This document shows, piece after piece, positions 19,108 through 27,124 of a DNA stretch of 64,000 nucleotides. The first letter of the stretch is position 1; each line of letters begins with the position of its first letter. The stretch lies in contig NZ_JBKEAA010000027.1 of assembly GCF_047971665.1 (NCBI RefSeq), positions 110,216 through 174,215 of the forward strand. Reading direction: 5' to 3'. The notes beneath the pieces were generated by a model that saw only the letters and a program-made list of their open reading frames with translations, made no database searches and was not told where the DNA came from. The DNA comes from Castellaniella sp047971665. Its GTDB lineage: Bacteria; Pseudomonadota; Gammaproteobacteria; Burkholderiales; Burkholderiaceae_B. A program made the translations under genes and the position numbers.

Positions 19108-19559
19108 CCGCCTTCGTTGCCGATGCCATGTCCGACCCCCGCTTCGAGCGGGATTACCGGATCCGTTTTTCGCACTGCGATCCGGCGGGCATCGTGTTCT
19201 TTCCACAGTATCTGGTGCTGTTCAACCAGCTGGTCGAGGACTGGTTCACGGACGGCCTGGGGATTTCCTATGCGGACTTGCTGGGACCGCGCCGCATCGG
19301 TCTGCCCATCGTTCATCTGGAATGTGATTTTCGCGCCATTGGCCGGATGGGGGAGACCTTGACCTTTGGTCTGGCCGTCGAGCGTGTCGGCGGCAAGTCG
19401 TTGACCCTGGCGCTGGATGCCGGCGCCGACGGGATTGAGCGGGTCGCCTCGCGTCAGGTGCTGGTGTTCACGGACCTGGAGACCCATCGCGCCATCGGAT
19501 TGCCCGAGGATGTGCGTGCCGCCCTGGCGGTGTCGCATCGTCTGCGTTTTGATCGTTGA
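19104..19559 (+). CDS. Acyl-CoA thioesterase, 4-hydroxybenzoyl-CoA thioesterase family
   Basis: This 151-residue hot-dog-fold protein carries HCDPAGIVFFPQY, the signature of 4-hydroxybenzoyl-CoA-type thioesterases, with D26 as the catalytic acid. It starts inside the stop of the dehydrogenase gene. A thioesterase of this kind is a regular companion of aerobic aryl-CoA pathways. There it is thought to release CoA from dead-end or excess aryl-CoA esters so the CoA pool is not drained. Confidence 0.85.
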   Translation: MTAFVADAMSDPRFERDYRIRFSHCDPAGIVFFPQYLVLFNQLVEDWFTDGLGISYADLLGPRRIGLPIVHLECDFRAIGRMGETLTFGLAVERVGGKSLTLALDAGADGIERVASRQVLVFTDLETHRAIGLPEDVRAALAVSHRLRFDR

Positions 19560-19573
19560 CAAGGAGATTTCTC

Positions 19574-19966
19574 ATGCAAGTCCTTCTCCCCCCAGGCTGG
19601 CCTCGGCCCAAAGGATATGCCAATGGGGTGGCCGCGCGCGGCCGCATGGTGTTTGTGGCGGGCATGATCGGCTGGGATGCGCAGGGCGAATTCCAGACCG
19701 ATGATCTGGTGGGTCAGGTGCGTCAGGCGCTGCAGAACATCGTCGACGTCCTGTGCGAAGGCGGTGCGCGGCCCGAGCATATCGTCCGGATGACCTGGTA
19801 CATCACCGACAGGGACGAGTACGTGGCGTCCTATCCGGAAATCGGCAAGGCGTTTCGCGAACTCATCGGCAGCTTCAATGCCGCCATGACGGCTGTCGAA
19901 GTCGCCGCCCTGGTCGAGCACCGCGCCAAGGTCGAGATCGAAGTCACGGCCGTCGTTCCCGATTGA
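19574..19966 (+). CDS. RidA/YjgF-family protein lacking the canonical arginine
   Basis: This 130-residue Rid-superfamily protein is preceded by AAGGAG. Canonical RidA uses Arg105 to bind the carboxylate of 2-imino/enamino acids, and here the aligned position is Met105 (NAAMTAVEV). It is therefore not expected to act as a standard imine deaminase on free amino-acid intermediates. As the last gene of the ring-attack unit, it may assist hydrolysis of the enamine group left on the reduced 2-aminobenzoyl-CoA ring. That role is inference. Rid proteins with altered active sites are common in catabolic operons. Confidence 0.8.
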   Translation: MQVLLPPGWPRPKGYANGVAARGRMVFVAGMIGWDAQGEFQTDDLVGQVRQALQNIVDVLCEGGARPEHIVRMTWYITDRDEYVASYPEIGKAFRELIGSFNAAMTAVEVAALVEHRAKVEIEVTAVVPD

Positions 19967-20121
19967 TGCCACGCGGGCGTGGCCGTGTCCGCAAGGGTCT
20001 GGCGGCATCGCATGGCATCCGCCCCGCGCCGGATCCTGTCGGGGCGACCCGGGCCTGGCGCCGGGCCCGGCGCGCCGCGAGTTACACTGCATGCCAACCT
20101 GTCTCCGACAACCGAACCGCC

Positions 20122-20760
20122 ATGCCCATCCATGAAATCCGCCATCCTTTGATCCGTCACAAATTGGGCCTGATGCGTCGGGCCGATCTCAGCACCAAGA
20201 ATTTTCGCGAGATGGCGCAGGAAATCGGCTCTCTCCTGACCTATGAGGCCACCAAGGATCTGCCGCTGGAGCCGGTCCGCATCGCCGGCTGGGCGGGCGA
20301 GATCGGCGTCGAGAAACTCGCCGGAAAAAAAGTCACCGTGGTGCCCATCCTGCGTGCCGGGATCGGCATGCTGGACGGCGTGCTCACGCTGATTCCAGGA
20401 GCCAAGGTCAGCGCGGTGGGCATCGCGCGCAACGAGGAAACCCTGCAGGCGCAGCCCTATCTGGAAAAACTCGTCGGCCAGCTGGACCAGCGCCTGGCAC
20501 TGATCGTCGATCCCATGCTGGCCACGGGCGGGTCGATGGTGGCCACCATCGATATGCTCAAGCATGCCGGCGCGCGCACCGTGCGCGCCCTGGTGCTGGT
20601 GGCTGCGCCCGAGGGCATCGCCGCCGTCGAGCGCGCCCATCCCGACGTTCATATCTATACGGCGTCCATCGATGATCATCTGAACGAGGATGGCTACATC
20701 ATCCCGGGCCTGGGAGATGCCGGCGACCGGATTTTCGGGACGCGGCAGAAGCCGGATTGA
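20122..20760 (+). CDS. upp: Uracil phosphoribosyltransferase
   Basis: This 212-residue enzyme converts uracil and PRPP to UMP in pyrimidine salvage. It shows the PRPP-binding loop LIVDPMLATGGSM and the uracil-binding C-terminal region YIIPGLGDAGDRIFGT. The length matches the family when translation starts at the ATG at 20122. The 155-base gap before it is GC-rich with no evident strong promoter. It marks the return to housekeeping genes after the catabolic island. Confidence 0.95.
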   Translation: MPIHEIRHPLIRHKLGLMRRADLSTKNFREMAQEIGSLLTYEATKDLPLEPVRIAGWAGEIGVEKLAGKKVTVVPILRAGIGMLDGVLTLIPGAKVSAVGIARNEETLQAQPYLEKLVGQLDQRLALIVDPMLATGGSMVATIDMLKHAGARTVRALVLVAAPEGIAAVERAHPDVHIYTASIDDHLNEDGYIIPGLGDAGDRIFGTRQKPD

Positions 20761-20811
20761 GACAGAAGCCGGACTGATTTTCGTTCTTCTTTTCATCGCA
20801 ACCTTCATGTT

Positions 20812-20840
20812 TTGAAACATCGGGGTTTCTCCTGTAAGGT
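20812..20840 (+). promoter_or_regulatory. Candidate sigma70 promoter with extended -10 for the yqjD-like operon
   Basis: TTGAAA (20812-20817) and TAAGGT (20835-20840) are 17 bases apart, and TG precedes the -10 directly. The -35 lies in a small hairpin (ATGTTT-TG-AAACAT, 20807-20820). The downstream gene starts 41 bases later. Confidence 0.4.
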
Positions 20841-20880
20841 AGGATGAATGCTCATCGTTCCCATTTCACAGGAGATGTTC

Positions 20881-21204
20881 ATGGTCACCCGCAAGCAAAT
20901 TGCCACGCAATCCGCCCGAGACGCCCTGATCGAAGACCTGAAGTCCAGCCTGGATCAGGCCGAAAAACTCCTGCGCGAGTCCGCTGACGCGACAGGGGAG
21001 AAGGCCGCTGATCTGCGCACCCGGGCGCTGAAGGCGCTGGATCAGGGCCGTGAGGTGCTGTCCGACACGCAGGCCAGTCTGATGGAGCAGGGCCGCAAGG
21101 TCGTGCATGACACGGACGAGTATGTCCAGGCCAATCCCTGGAAAGCTGTCGGCATCGCCGGCGTGGCCGGCCTGCTGCTCGGTGCGCTGCTGTCCCGCCG
21201 CTGA
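20881..21204 (+). CDS. DUF883 (ElaB/YgaM/YqjD) family membrane-anchored protein
   Basis: This 107-residue protein has a long charged helical region followed by the C-terminal membrane anchor NPWKAVGIAGVAGLLLGALL and a short RR tail. This is the layout of the YqjD/ElaB family, whose members attach to the inner membrane and, in E. coli, bind ribosomes in stationary phase. The ATG at 20881 is chosen for AGGAG six bases upstream. It heads a three-gene set with YqjE- and YqjK-like proteins. Confidence 0.85.
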   Translation: MVTRKQIATQSARDALIEDLKSSLDQAEKLLRESADATGEKAADLRTRALKALDQGREVLSDTQASLMEQGRKVVHDTDEYVQANPWKAVGIAGVAGLLLGALLSRR

Positions 21205-21209
21205 CCGCC

Positions 21210-21674
21210 ATGGGACCGATTGGCCGCGCGTTTTCCGATCTGGCCGCCCATCTGGCGGCGCTGGCCGGGACGCGCCTGGAGCTTTTCGGGCTGGAGGCCC
21301 GGGATGCCGGCGATCGCCTGCTGTGCCGTCTGGCGGTGCTGCTGGCGGCCGTCGTCTTCCTGGTGCTGGCGCTGCTGGTCGCCACGTTGACCCTGGCGCT
21401 GGTTTTCTGGCCGACCGAATACCGTTTTCTGGCTTTGGGTCTGCTGGTGCTGTTGTATGCGGTGCTGGGCGTGGGCCTGGCGGGCTGGTTGATCCATCGT
21501 CTGAAACACGATCCCGCGCCGTTCTCCGTGACGGTTGAAGTGTTGCGCGAGGATGCGCAGGCGCTGACCGCCGCCCGCGATCGTCCGGCGGCCGACGAGG
21601 ACGCCGCGCAGGACCGGCGCGATGCGTGCCCTGCGCCGGACAGCGTCTTTCCCGGAGATATTACATGTCCATGA
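21210..21674 (+). CDS. YqjE-like putative phage-holin-family membrane protein
   Basis: This 154-residue protein has two adjacent hydrophobic helices (around LLAAVVFLVLALLVATLTLAL and LGLLVLLYAVLGVGLAGWL), flanked by charged ends. This is the form of the YqjE/holin-superfamily proteins that follow yqjD in many proteobacteria. The start is five bases after the yqjD-like stop. The acidic C-terminal tail is variable and has no recognisable motif. Its function is unknown. Confidence 0.75.
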   Translation: MGPIGRAFSDLAAHLAALAGTRLELFGLEARDAGDRLLCRLAVLLAAVVFLVLALLVATLTLALVFWPTEYRFLALGLLVLLYAVLGVGLAGWLIHRLKHDPAPFSVTVEVLREDAQALTAARDRPAADEDAAQDRRDACPAPDSVFPGDITCP

Positions 21675-21771
21675 GCATGTCGTGGCATTTCAGGTACCCA
21701 CTGAGGCATGCCGGGCGCATGTCGAGTCCTTTGATGAGGACGTCGAGGCCTGCGGCTGTCAGGAGCGCATC

Positions 21772-22116
21772 GTGAATGCCGTATCTCGGGATCGTCCCGC
21801 GCGCGTGACGGCGGCGGATCGCCGTGTGCGCATCGAGCTCCTGCGCATGCGCGCCAGCTATGAACGCCTGGCGGTGCAGCGCAGCGCCTGCCGGCTGGCC
21901 GGTGAACTGCAACCCGAGTCCCTGATGGCGCGGGTGCGGGACCGGCTGGGCGCCGCGGGTCTGGGCTGGCTGGGGGGCGGGTTGCAGACCCTGCGCCGCT
22001 ATCCCATGCTACTGTCGGTTGTGGCCTCGATGGTTTCCACCCGTCGGCGGCGCGGCCTCGCCCTGAAGACTGCCCTGATCGCCAGCCTGGTCTGGCTGGT
22101 ACGCGGCCGGTCATAG
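21772..22116 (+). CDS. YqjK-like small protein
   Basis: This 114-residue, very basic protein is probably the third member of the yqjD-yqjE-yqjK set. The GTG at 21772 is chosen because AGGAG at 21761-21765 is ideally spaced. An upstream in-frame ATG would add 50 residues of different character. Near the C-terminus LLSVVASM and TALIASLVWLV could be weak membrane contacts. No catalytic motif is visible. The gene faces ubiD tail to tail. Confidence 0.55.
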   Translation: MNAVSRDRPARVTAADRRVRIELLRMRASYERLAVQRSACRLAGELQPESLMARVRDRLGAAGLGWLGGGLQTLRRYPMLLSVVASMVSTRRRRGLALKTALIASLVWLVRGRS

Positions 22117-22155
22117 GCCGGTCCCGGTGGACTGACCTGTGACTGGCGCGTCCGG

Positions 22156-22171
22156 GCGGCTTGCAAGCCGC
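22156..22171. terminator. Possible bidirectional hairpin between convergent genes
   Basis: GCGGCTTGCAAGCCGC is a perfect 16-base palindrome in the 86-base gap between the converging yqjK-like and ubiD genes. Short T/A-rich sequence follows, but there is no clean T-run, so termination is plausible rather than shown. Confidence 0.3.
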
Positions 22172-22202
22172 GAAGTATTTCTTCAATGTCCCTGTGAGGG
22201 GC

Positions 22203-23747
22203 TCACAGCCCCAACTGCCCCCACATCGCGTCCACGCGCTGTTTGACGTCGTCGGTCATCTGGATCGGCCGGCCCCATTCCCGCCGGGTTTCGCCCGGCC
22301 ATTTATTGGTCGCGTCCAGCCCCATCTTGCCGCCCAGTCCGGAGACGGGCGAGGCGAAATCCAGATAGTCGATCGGCGTATTGTCCACCAGCAGCGTGTC
22401 GCGCACCGGGTCCATGCGTGTGGTCATGGCCCAGATGACCTCGGGCCATTGCCGGGGGTCGATATCCTCGTCCACCACCACGATGAACTTGGTGTACATG
22501 AACTGTCGCAGTACGCTCCACAGGCCGAACAGAATCCGCTTGGCGTGTCCCGGGTACTGCTTGCGGATCGACACCACGGCCAGCCGGTAGCTGCAGCCTT
22601 CGGGCGGTAGATGAAAATCGACGATTTCCGGGAACTGGCGCTTGAGCAGCGGCACGAAGACCTCGTTCAGGGCCACGCCCAGGACGGCGGGCTCGTCGGG
22701 CGGCTTGCCCGTGTAGGTGCTGTGATAGATGGGGTTGCGCCGATGCGTGATGCGTTCCACCGTAAAGACCGGGAACCAGTCCTGCTCGTTGTAATAGCCC
22801 GTATGGTCGCCGTAGGGGCCTTCCAGGGCCATTTCGTAGCCGGTGTCCGGCGGCGGAGCGACCTCCTCGGGAACCACGGGACGCAGCGCTCGCGGGTCGG
22901 ATGCCGGCAGGATGTGGCCTTCGAGAATGATTTCAGCGTGCGCCGGCACAGACAGGCCGCTGCCCAGCGCGGGCGCCAGCTCCGTGCGCGAGCCGCGCAG
23001 CAGCCCCGCGAACTGGTATTCCGAAAGACTGTCGGGGATGGGTGTGACGGCCGCCAGCGTGGTGGCGGGATCGGCGCCCAGCGCCACCGCGATCGGAAAG
23101 GGCTTGCCGGGGTGAGCCAGGGCATGATCGCGGAAATCCAGCGCGCCGCCGCGATGGGACAGCCAGCGCATGATCAGTTTGTTGCGGCCGATCAGCTGCT
23201 GACGATAGATGCCCAGATTCTGGCGGCGTGCGCGCGGGCCGCGCGTGATGGCCAGTCCCCAGGTCAGCAGCGGGGCCACGTCGCCCGGCCAGCAGCTTTG
23301 CAGGGGCAGCGTATTCAGATCCACATCCCCGGCCTCGATCACGATTTCCTGGCAGGGCGGGGTGCGCAGTTGCCGGGGGTTCATGTCCCACAGGGCCGAT
23401 TTCAGCATGGAGACTTTCGACAACGCGTCACGCATGCCCTGGGGGGGCGAAGGCTCGCGCAGCGATGCCAGCAGCTCGCCGGTTTCTCGCAGAGCGGAGA
23501 CGTCTTCAGCACCCATGCCCCAGGCCACACGCTGGGCGGTGCCGAACAGATTGGTCAGTACCGGTGTGGCGCAGGCCTGACCGGCATGTTGCGGCTGTTC
23601 GAACAGGAGTGCCGGGCCCGAGGCCCGCAGGACCCGGTCGCTGATTTCGGTCATTTCCAGGGCGGTGGAAACGGGATGCGCAATGCGCTTGAGCTGGCCC
23701 TGGCGTTCCAGTTGGGCGATGAAGTCCCGGAGGTCGCGATATTTCAC
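22203..23747 (-). CDS. ubiD: UbiD-family decarboxylase (3-octaprenyl-4-hydroxybenzoate carboxy-lyase)
   Basis: This 514-residue protein begins MKYRDLRDFIAQLERQGQLK, the standard opening of UbiD, and has full family length. UbiD decarboxylates 3-octaprenyl-4-hydroxybenzoate in ubiquinone synthesis using prenylated FMN made by UbiX. Its housekeeping neighbours and near-canonical sequence favour the ubiquinone role over an aromatic catabolic decarboxylase. It is transcribed away from the lytic transglycosylase gene, and the two share a 79-base divergent region. Confidence 0.93.
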   Translation of the reverse strand: MKYRDLRDFIAQLERQGQLKRIAHPVSTALEMTEISDRVLRASGPALLFEQPQHAGQACATPVLTNLFGTAQRVAWGMGAEDVSALRETGELLASLREPSPPQGMRDALSKVSMLKSALWDMNPRQLRTPPCQEIVIEAGDVDLNTLPLQSCWPGDVAPLLTWGLAITRGPRARRQNLGIYRQQLIGRNKLIMRWLSHRGGALDFRDHALAHPGKPFPIAVALGADPATTLAAVTPIPDSLSEYQFAGLLRGSRTELAPALGSGLSVPAHAEIILEGHILPASDPRALRPVVPEEVAPPPDTGYEMALEGPYGDHTGYYNEQDWFPVFTVERITHRRNPIYHSTYTGKPPDEPAVLGVALNEVFVPLLKRQFPEIVDFHLPPEGCSYRLAVVSIRKQYPGHAKRILFGLWSVLRQFMYTKFIVVVDEDIDPRQWPEVIWAMTTRMDPVRDTLLVDNTPIDYLDFASPVSGLGGKMGLDATNKWPGETRREWGRPIQMTDDVKQRVDAMWGQLGL

Positions 23748-23826
23748 GGAATAGGGGGGGTCAGGTTACAGTGATGTCGTGCCCAAGATTACCATTCCCC
23801 CGTCCGGACGGTTTCCGGAGGTTCCC

Positions 23827-24786
23827 ATGCGGTCCCTTTCTGAGCAGCTGCAGCACAGCGCGCGTGCCGTTTTGCGGCCCGTGAGCGAGTTCATTCATGT
23901 CAGCGCCATCTACCTGGGCCTGGCTGTGCTCACCACGCTGGGCCTGAGCCTGGTGCTGCCGTCGATGCGCGAGCAGTCGCAGCAATTGCACGGTGTCGTC
24001 CTGGCGATGTTCCAGGCCGACGGCGGCGGTTATGCGGCCGACGATATGGGCGACCTGCCGGACTGGGCGCCGACGCAACTGGCGCAGGCGTCGGACAATG
24101 GCGCCTCTTCGCCCATCGCTCCGGACGATGATGACGGCGCCGATGCGCCGGACGCGCCTCGAGCGGGTCAGGCGGGTCAGGCGGGACAAACCGGGCAGAC
24201 AGGGCAAGCGGCACAGGCGGGGGCATCGGATCAACCGGGACGCACCGCAGAAGGCGGGGTCAAGACCGCGCGTTCAGCCTTTGTCGGCGCCTTGGCCGCC
24301 AGCCTGCGCGGCCAGCCGATCCAGGGCGTGACCCGGGATCAGGAACACGCGCTGCGCAGCTATCTGGCGCGCAAATATCGTATCGCCGGCAGCGTGGCAG
24401 GGGCGTTGATCCGGACGGCCTTCGACGTCGCTCGCGAAAAGAAACTGGATCCGCAGCTGTTGCTGGCCGTGATCGCCATCGAGTCGCGCTACAACCCCTT
24501 CGTCGAGAGTTCCGTGGGGGCCCAGGGATTGATGCAGGTCATGACCCGGGTGCATCGGGACAAGCTGCAGCCCAGCGGCGGGCCGGTGTCGGCCTTCGAT
24601 CCGGTGGTCAATATCCGGGTCGGAACCCAGATCCTGGCGGACTGCATCCGTCGGCGGGGAGGCATTCAGGGGGGGCTGGCCTGCTATGTCGGGGCCACCG
24701 GACCCAGCGATGGTGGTTATGGCGCCCGGGTGCTGGCCGAGCGCCGCCGCATTGCGCTGGCATCAGGGATTCCGCCCAAGGACTGA
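23827..24786 (+). CDS. Lytic transglycosylase (SLT-type) with membrane anchor
   Basis: This 319-residue protein has a hydrophobic anchor near residues 24-45 and then an acidic, low-complexity linker with GQAG/GQTG repeats. A C-terminal lysozyme-like SLT domain follows, with the catalytic Glu in IAIESRYNPFVES and the motif GAQGLMQVM. Such enzymes cleave peptidoglycan glycan strands in the periplasm. The ATG at 23827 is chosen for GGAGG just upstream; a GTG 48 bases earlier lacks a site. The linker presumably lets the domain reach the wall from the inner membrane. Confidence 0.88.
   Translation: MRSLSEQLQHSARAVLRPVSEFIHVSAIYLGLAVLTTLGLSLVLPSMREQSQQLHGVVLAMFQADGGGYAADDMGDLPDWAPTQLAQASDNGASSPIAPDDDDGADAPDAPRAGQAGQAGQTGQTGQAAQAGASDQPGRTAEGGVKTARSAFVGALAASLRGQPIQGVTRDQEHALRSYLARKYRIAGSVAGALIRTAFDVAREKKLDPQLLLAVIAIESRYNPFVESSVGAQGLMQVMTRVHRDKLQPSGGPVSAFDPVVNIRVGTQILADCIRRRGGIQGGLACYVGATGPSDGGYGARVLAERRRIALASGIPPKD
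24166..24222 (+). repeat. Nine-base tandem repeat coding for a Gly-Gln-Ala/Thr linker
   Basis: Degenerate copies of a GGTCAGGCG-type nonamer encode GQAGQAGQTGQTGQAAQAG inside the transglycosylase linker. Copy number of such repeats can vary by slippage between strains. Confidence 0.8.
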
Positions 24787-24843
24787 GCCCCTATGCCGGG
24801 TTCGGGGTCCCGACCGGCCGGGCGGGCCTCCCGGCGCTGCACC

Positions 24844-26007
24844 CTAGCGATGTGCCAGGAATGCCGCCATCCGGTCGACGGCCTCATGCAGGCGGCCCAG
24901 ATCGGTCGCATACGAAAAACGCACCGTATGGCGCGCGTGCGCCTGACCGAAATCCAGGCCCGGGACGGCGGCCACCCCGGCTTCGCGCAGCAGGCGATGG
25001 CAGAATGTCGTGCTGTCCATGCCCAGTGCCTGGATGTCGGAAAAAATATAGAAGGCCCCGTCGGGCGCGGCCGGCACGCTCAGGCCCAGGCGTTTGAAGG
25101 CGGGCAGCAGAAAGTCGCGCCGTTCCTTGAACGACAGGCGGCGGCGCTCGTAGACCTGCATGACCTCGGGCTCGAAGCAACTGAGCGCGGCGTGCTGCGC
25201 CAGCGCCGGGGCGCAGATCGCCAGGCTGGAGGCCAGGCGCTCGAGGGCGGGCATCATGGTCTCGGGGGCCATCAGCCAGCCCAGGCGCCAGCCCGTCATG
25301 TGGAAGTATTTCGAGAAACTGTTGATGATCAGCAGGTCGTCGTCCAGCGTCAGGCCGCTGCGCGGTGGTTCGTCGTAGTACAGGCCCAGGTAGATTTCGT
25401 CCAGGATGATGAAGCCGCCGCGCGTCCGCACGGCGGCGATCAGCGCGCGCAGGGCCTCGCGCGGCATGGAGGTGCCGGTGGGGTTGCTGGGCGAGGCGAT
25501 CAGTACGCCGCGCGTGGCCGGTCCCCAGTGCGCTTCGATGTCCTGCGGGCGCAGCTGATAGCGGTGTTCCGCTGTGGTGGGCACCAGGCGCGTGATGCCG
25601 CCGGCTGCCGTGATGAAATTGCGGTTGGCCGGGTAGGACGGATCGGGCATCAGGATCTCGTCGCCCGGATTGATCAGGGCCATGGCGGCCAGCAGCAGAG
25701 CGCCCGAGGCGCCCGAGGTGACCAGAACGCGGGCCGGATCGACGGACGCGCCGAAGGCCGTGCCGTAATAGTGGGCGATGGCCTCGCGCAGGGCCGGAAT
25801 GCCGGCTGGCGCCGTATAGCCGCTCAAGCCGGCGTCGGCCGCCTGGTTCAGGGTTTCCAGCACGCGCGAGGGAGCGGTGAAGTCGGGTTCGCCGATGCCC
25901 AGACTGATGATGTCGCGTCCCTGGGCAGTGAGGGTCTGCGCCTGTTTCAGGACTTCCACGGCGTAAAATGGCGCCGTGCGTTCGGTTCTGTCGGCCAGTC
26001 TGACCAT
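24844..26007 (-). CDS. Class I/II pyridoxal-phosphate aminotransferase
   Basis: This 387-residue fold-type I aminotransferase has SPSNPTGT, the cofactor-anchoring motif LDEIY and the Schiff-base lysine K233 in NSFSKYFHMTGWRLGW. The sequence is of the AspC/AlaT-like group. Without biochemical data the amino donor cannot be fixed, although aspartate, alanine or aromatic amino acids are usual. It is divergent from the FAD-binding gene at 26103, with 95 bases between them. Confidence 0.88.
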   Translation of the reverse strand: MVRLADRTERTAPFYAVEVLKQAQTLTAQGRDIISLGIGEPDFTAPSRVLETLNQAADAGLSGYTAPAGIPALREAIAHYYGTAFGASVDPARVLVTSGASGALLLAAMALINPGDEILMPDPSYPANRNFITAAGGITRLVPTTAEHRYQLRPQDIEAHWGPATRGVLIASPSNPTGTSMPREALRALIAAVRTRGGFIILDEIYLGLYYDEPPRSGLTLDDDLLIINSFSKYFHMTGWRLGWLMAPETMMPALERLASSLAICAPALAQHAALSCFEPEVMQVYERRRLSFKERRDFLLPAFKRLGLSVPAAPDGAFYIFSDIQALGMDSTTFCHRLLREAGVAAVPGLDFGQAHARHTVRFSYATDLGRLHEAVDRMAAFLAHR

Positions 26008-26102
26008 CGTGCAACCTTCTTGCCTTGCGGTTTGGAATGAAAGCCCGATTGTAGGCCGTAGGCCCTGTTCACACGAATCACCTCAATTCCCGGAGCCCCG
26101 CC

Positions 26103-27008
26103 ATGCAGTCTCCTTCGCGCCGCGCATTTCTGGTCGGTCGTCGCCCGGAACGATCTCCCTGGGAAACCTTCCTGATGCGCCTGCGCCGTGCCGCGCAGGG
26201 CGCCGTACATGAATTCTCCACTGAGGCGGGCAGCGCCCGACTGGTGCCGGGGCATATGCAGGACGTCTATCACGCCCGGTCGCTGTGCGCGGAATACGGG
26301 GTCACGCTGGCACTGGACGGCATGCCTTCGTCGGAACGGCTGGATGAGAGTCCCGTGCTGTGGGTCGAGCCCGGGGTCGCCATGTCGCGTTGCGAACGCC
26401 TGGGGCCGGACGACTCACGCTGGTTCGTCCAGCCCGGCTGCATGATCGGTACGCTGGAACAGGCCGGGTTGCCGCAATTTCGCGACCAGCCGCCGCACCT
26501 GACGGTGGCTGCCTGGCTGGCCGATCGCCAGGGCTGCGACTGGGATTGCGGCGATACGGCCGCCAGCGGACTGGTGCATGCGCTGGTGCTGTTGGCCGAC
26601 GGCACGCAGGCCAACCTGGGCGCCTTCGGGGTGGACAACCACAAGCCGCTGGATAATGCGCGTGTTCAGGGCATGATTCCCCGGCTGTTCGAACTCGCCT
26701 CGGCGCCCGCCGCCGACCGATTGCGGGCCGATGACCTGTGGAACGGGCGCTACCGGCTCGATGCCTTGCGCCCGGCGTCCGGCGCTACCATCAATCTGGC
26801 GCACTTGCTGCTGGGCCATGGCGGAGCACTTGGCTGGGTCGAATGGCTGGTGTTCGACGAGCGTGACGGCCGTCCGGCCGAGCGCGATTATGAGCGGCGC
26901 TACGGGACCCGCCCGGGCATCGATGCGGCCGATGAGGAAACCGACCTTGCCGTGCGCGCACTGTTCGATCCCGACGGCGTTTTCCCGGAACGGGGCCAGC
27001 GATTCTGA
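26103..27008 (+). CDS. Degenerate FAD-binding (VAO/GlcD-like) protein of unknown function
   Basis: This 301-residue protein resembles a shortened FAD-linked oxidase. It has RLVPGHMQDVYHARSLCAEY, VEPGVAMSRCERL and QPGCMIGTLEQAG, which look like the PCMH-type FAD domain of glycolate/lactate oxidases. It ends RALFDPDGVFPERG, like their C-terminal sequence. It is far shorter than such enzymes (usually over 450 residues), so the substrate domain is largely missing. The N-terminus SRRAFLVGRR looks like a twin-arginine motif, but no hydrophobic stretch follows, so export is unlikely. It could be a relic or a specialised protein. Confidence 0.5.
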   Translation: MQSPSRRAFLVGRRPERSPWETFLMRLRRAAQGAVHEFSTEAGSARLVPGHMQDVYHARSLCAEYGVTLALDGMPSSERLDESPVLWVEPGVAMSRCERLGPDDSRWFVQPGCMIGTLEQAGLPQFRDQPPHLTVAAWLADRQGCDWDCGDTAASGLVHALVLLADGTQANLGAFGVDNHKPLDNARVQGMIPRLFELASAPAADRLRADDLWNGRYRLDALRPASGATINLAHLLLGHGGALGWVEWLVFDERDGRPAERDYERRYGTRPGIDAADEETDLAVRALFDPDGVFPERGQRF

Positions 27009-27124
27009 CTTTTTCCATATGACCCGCATGCCGCCCGCGCCATACCGCGGGCCGGCGCAAGCGGCTAGAATGGCCGGCAGCACACTCATTTATTTCCATC
27101 ACGAATCAGGAAGGCGGCTCCACC

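Noticed and set aside
22203..23747. UbiD as an aromatic-acid decarboxylase of the catabolic island
   Set aside because: It is on the other strand, several housekeeping genes away, and has the standard ubiquinone-type start and length.
24166..24222. Short tandem repeats as a CRISPR-like array
   Set aside because: The repeat unit is nine bases, without spacers, and in frame inside a coding linker.
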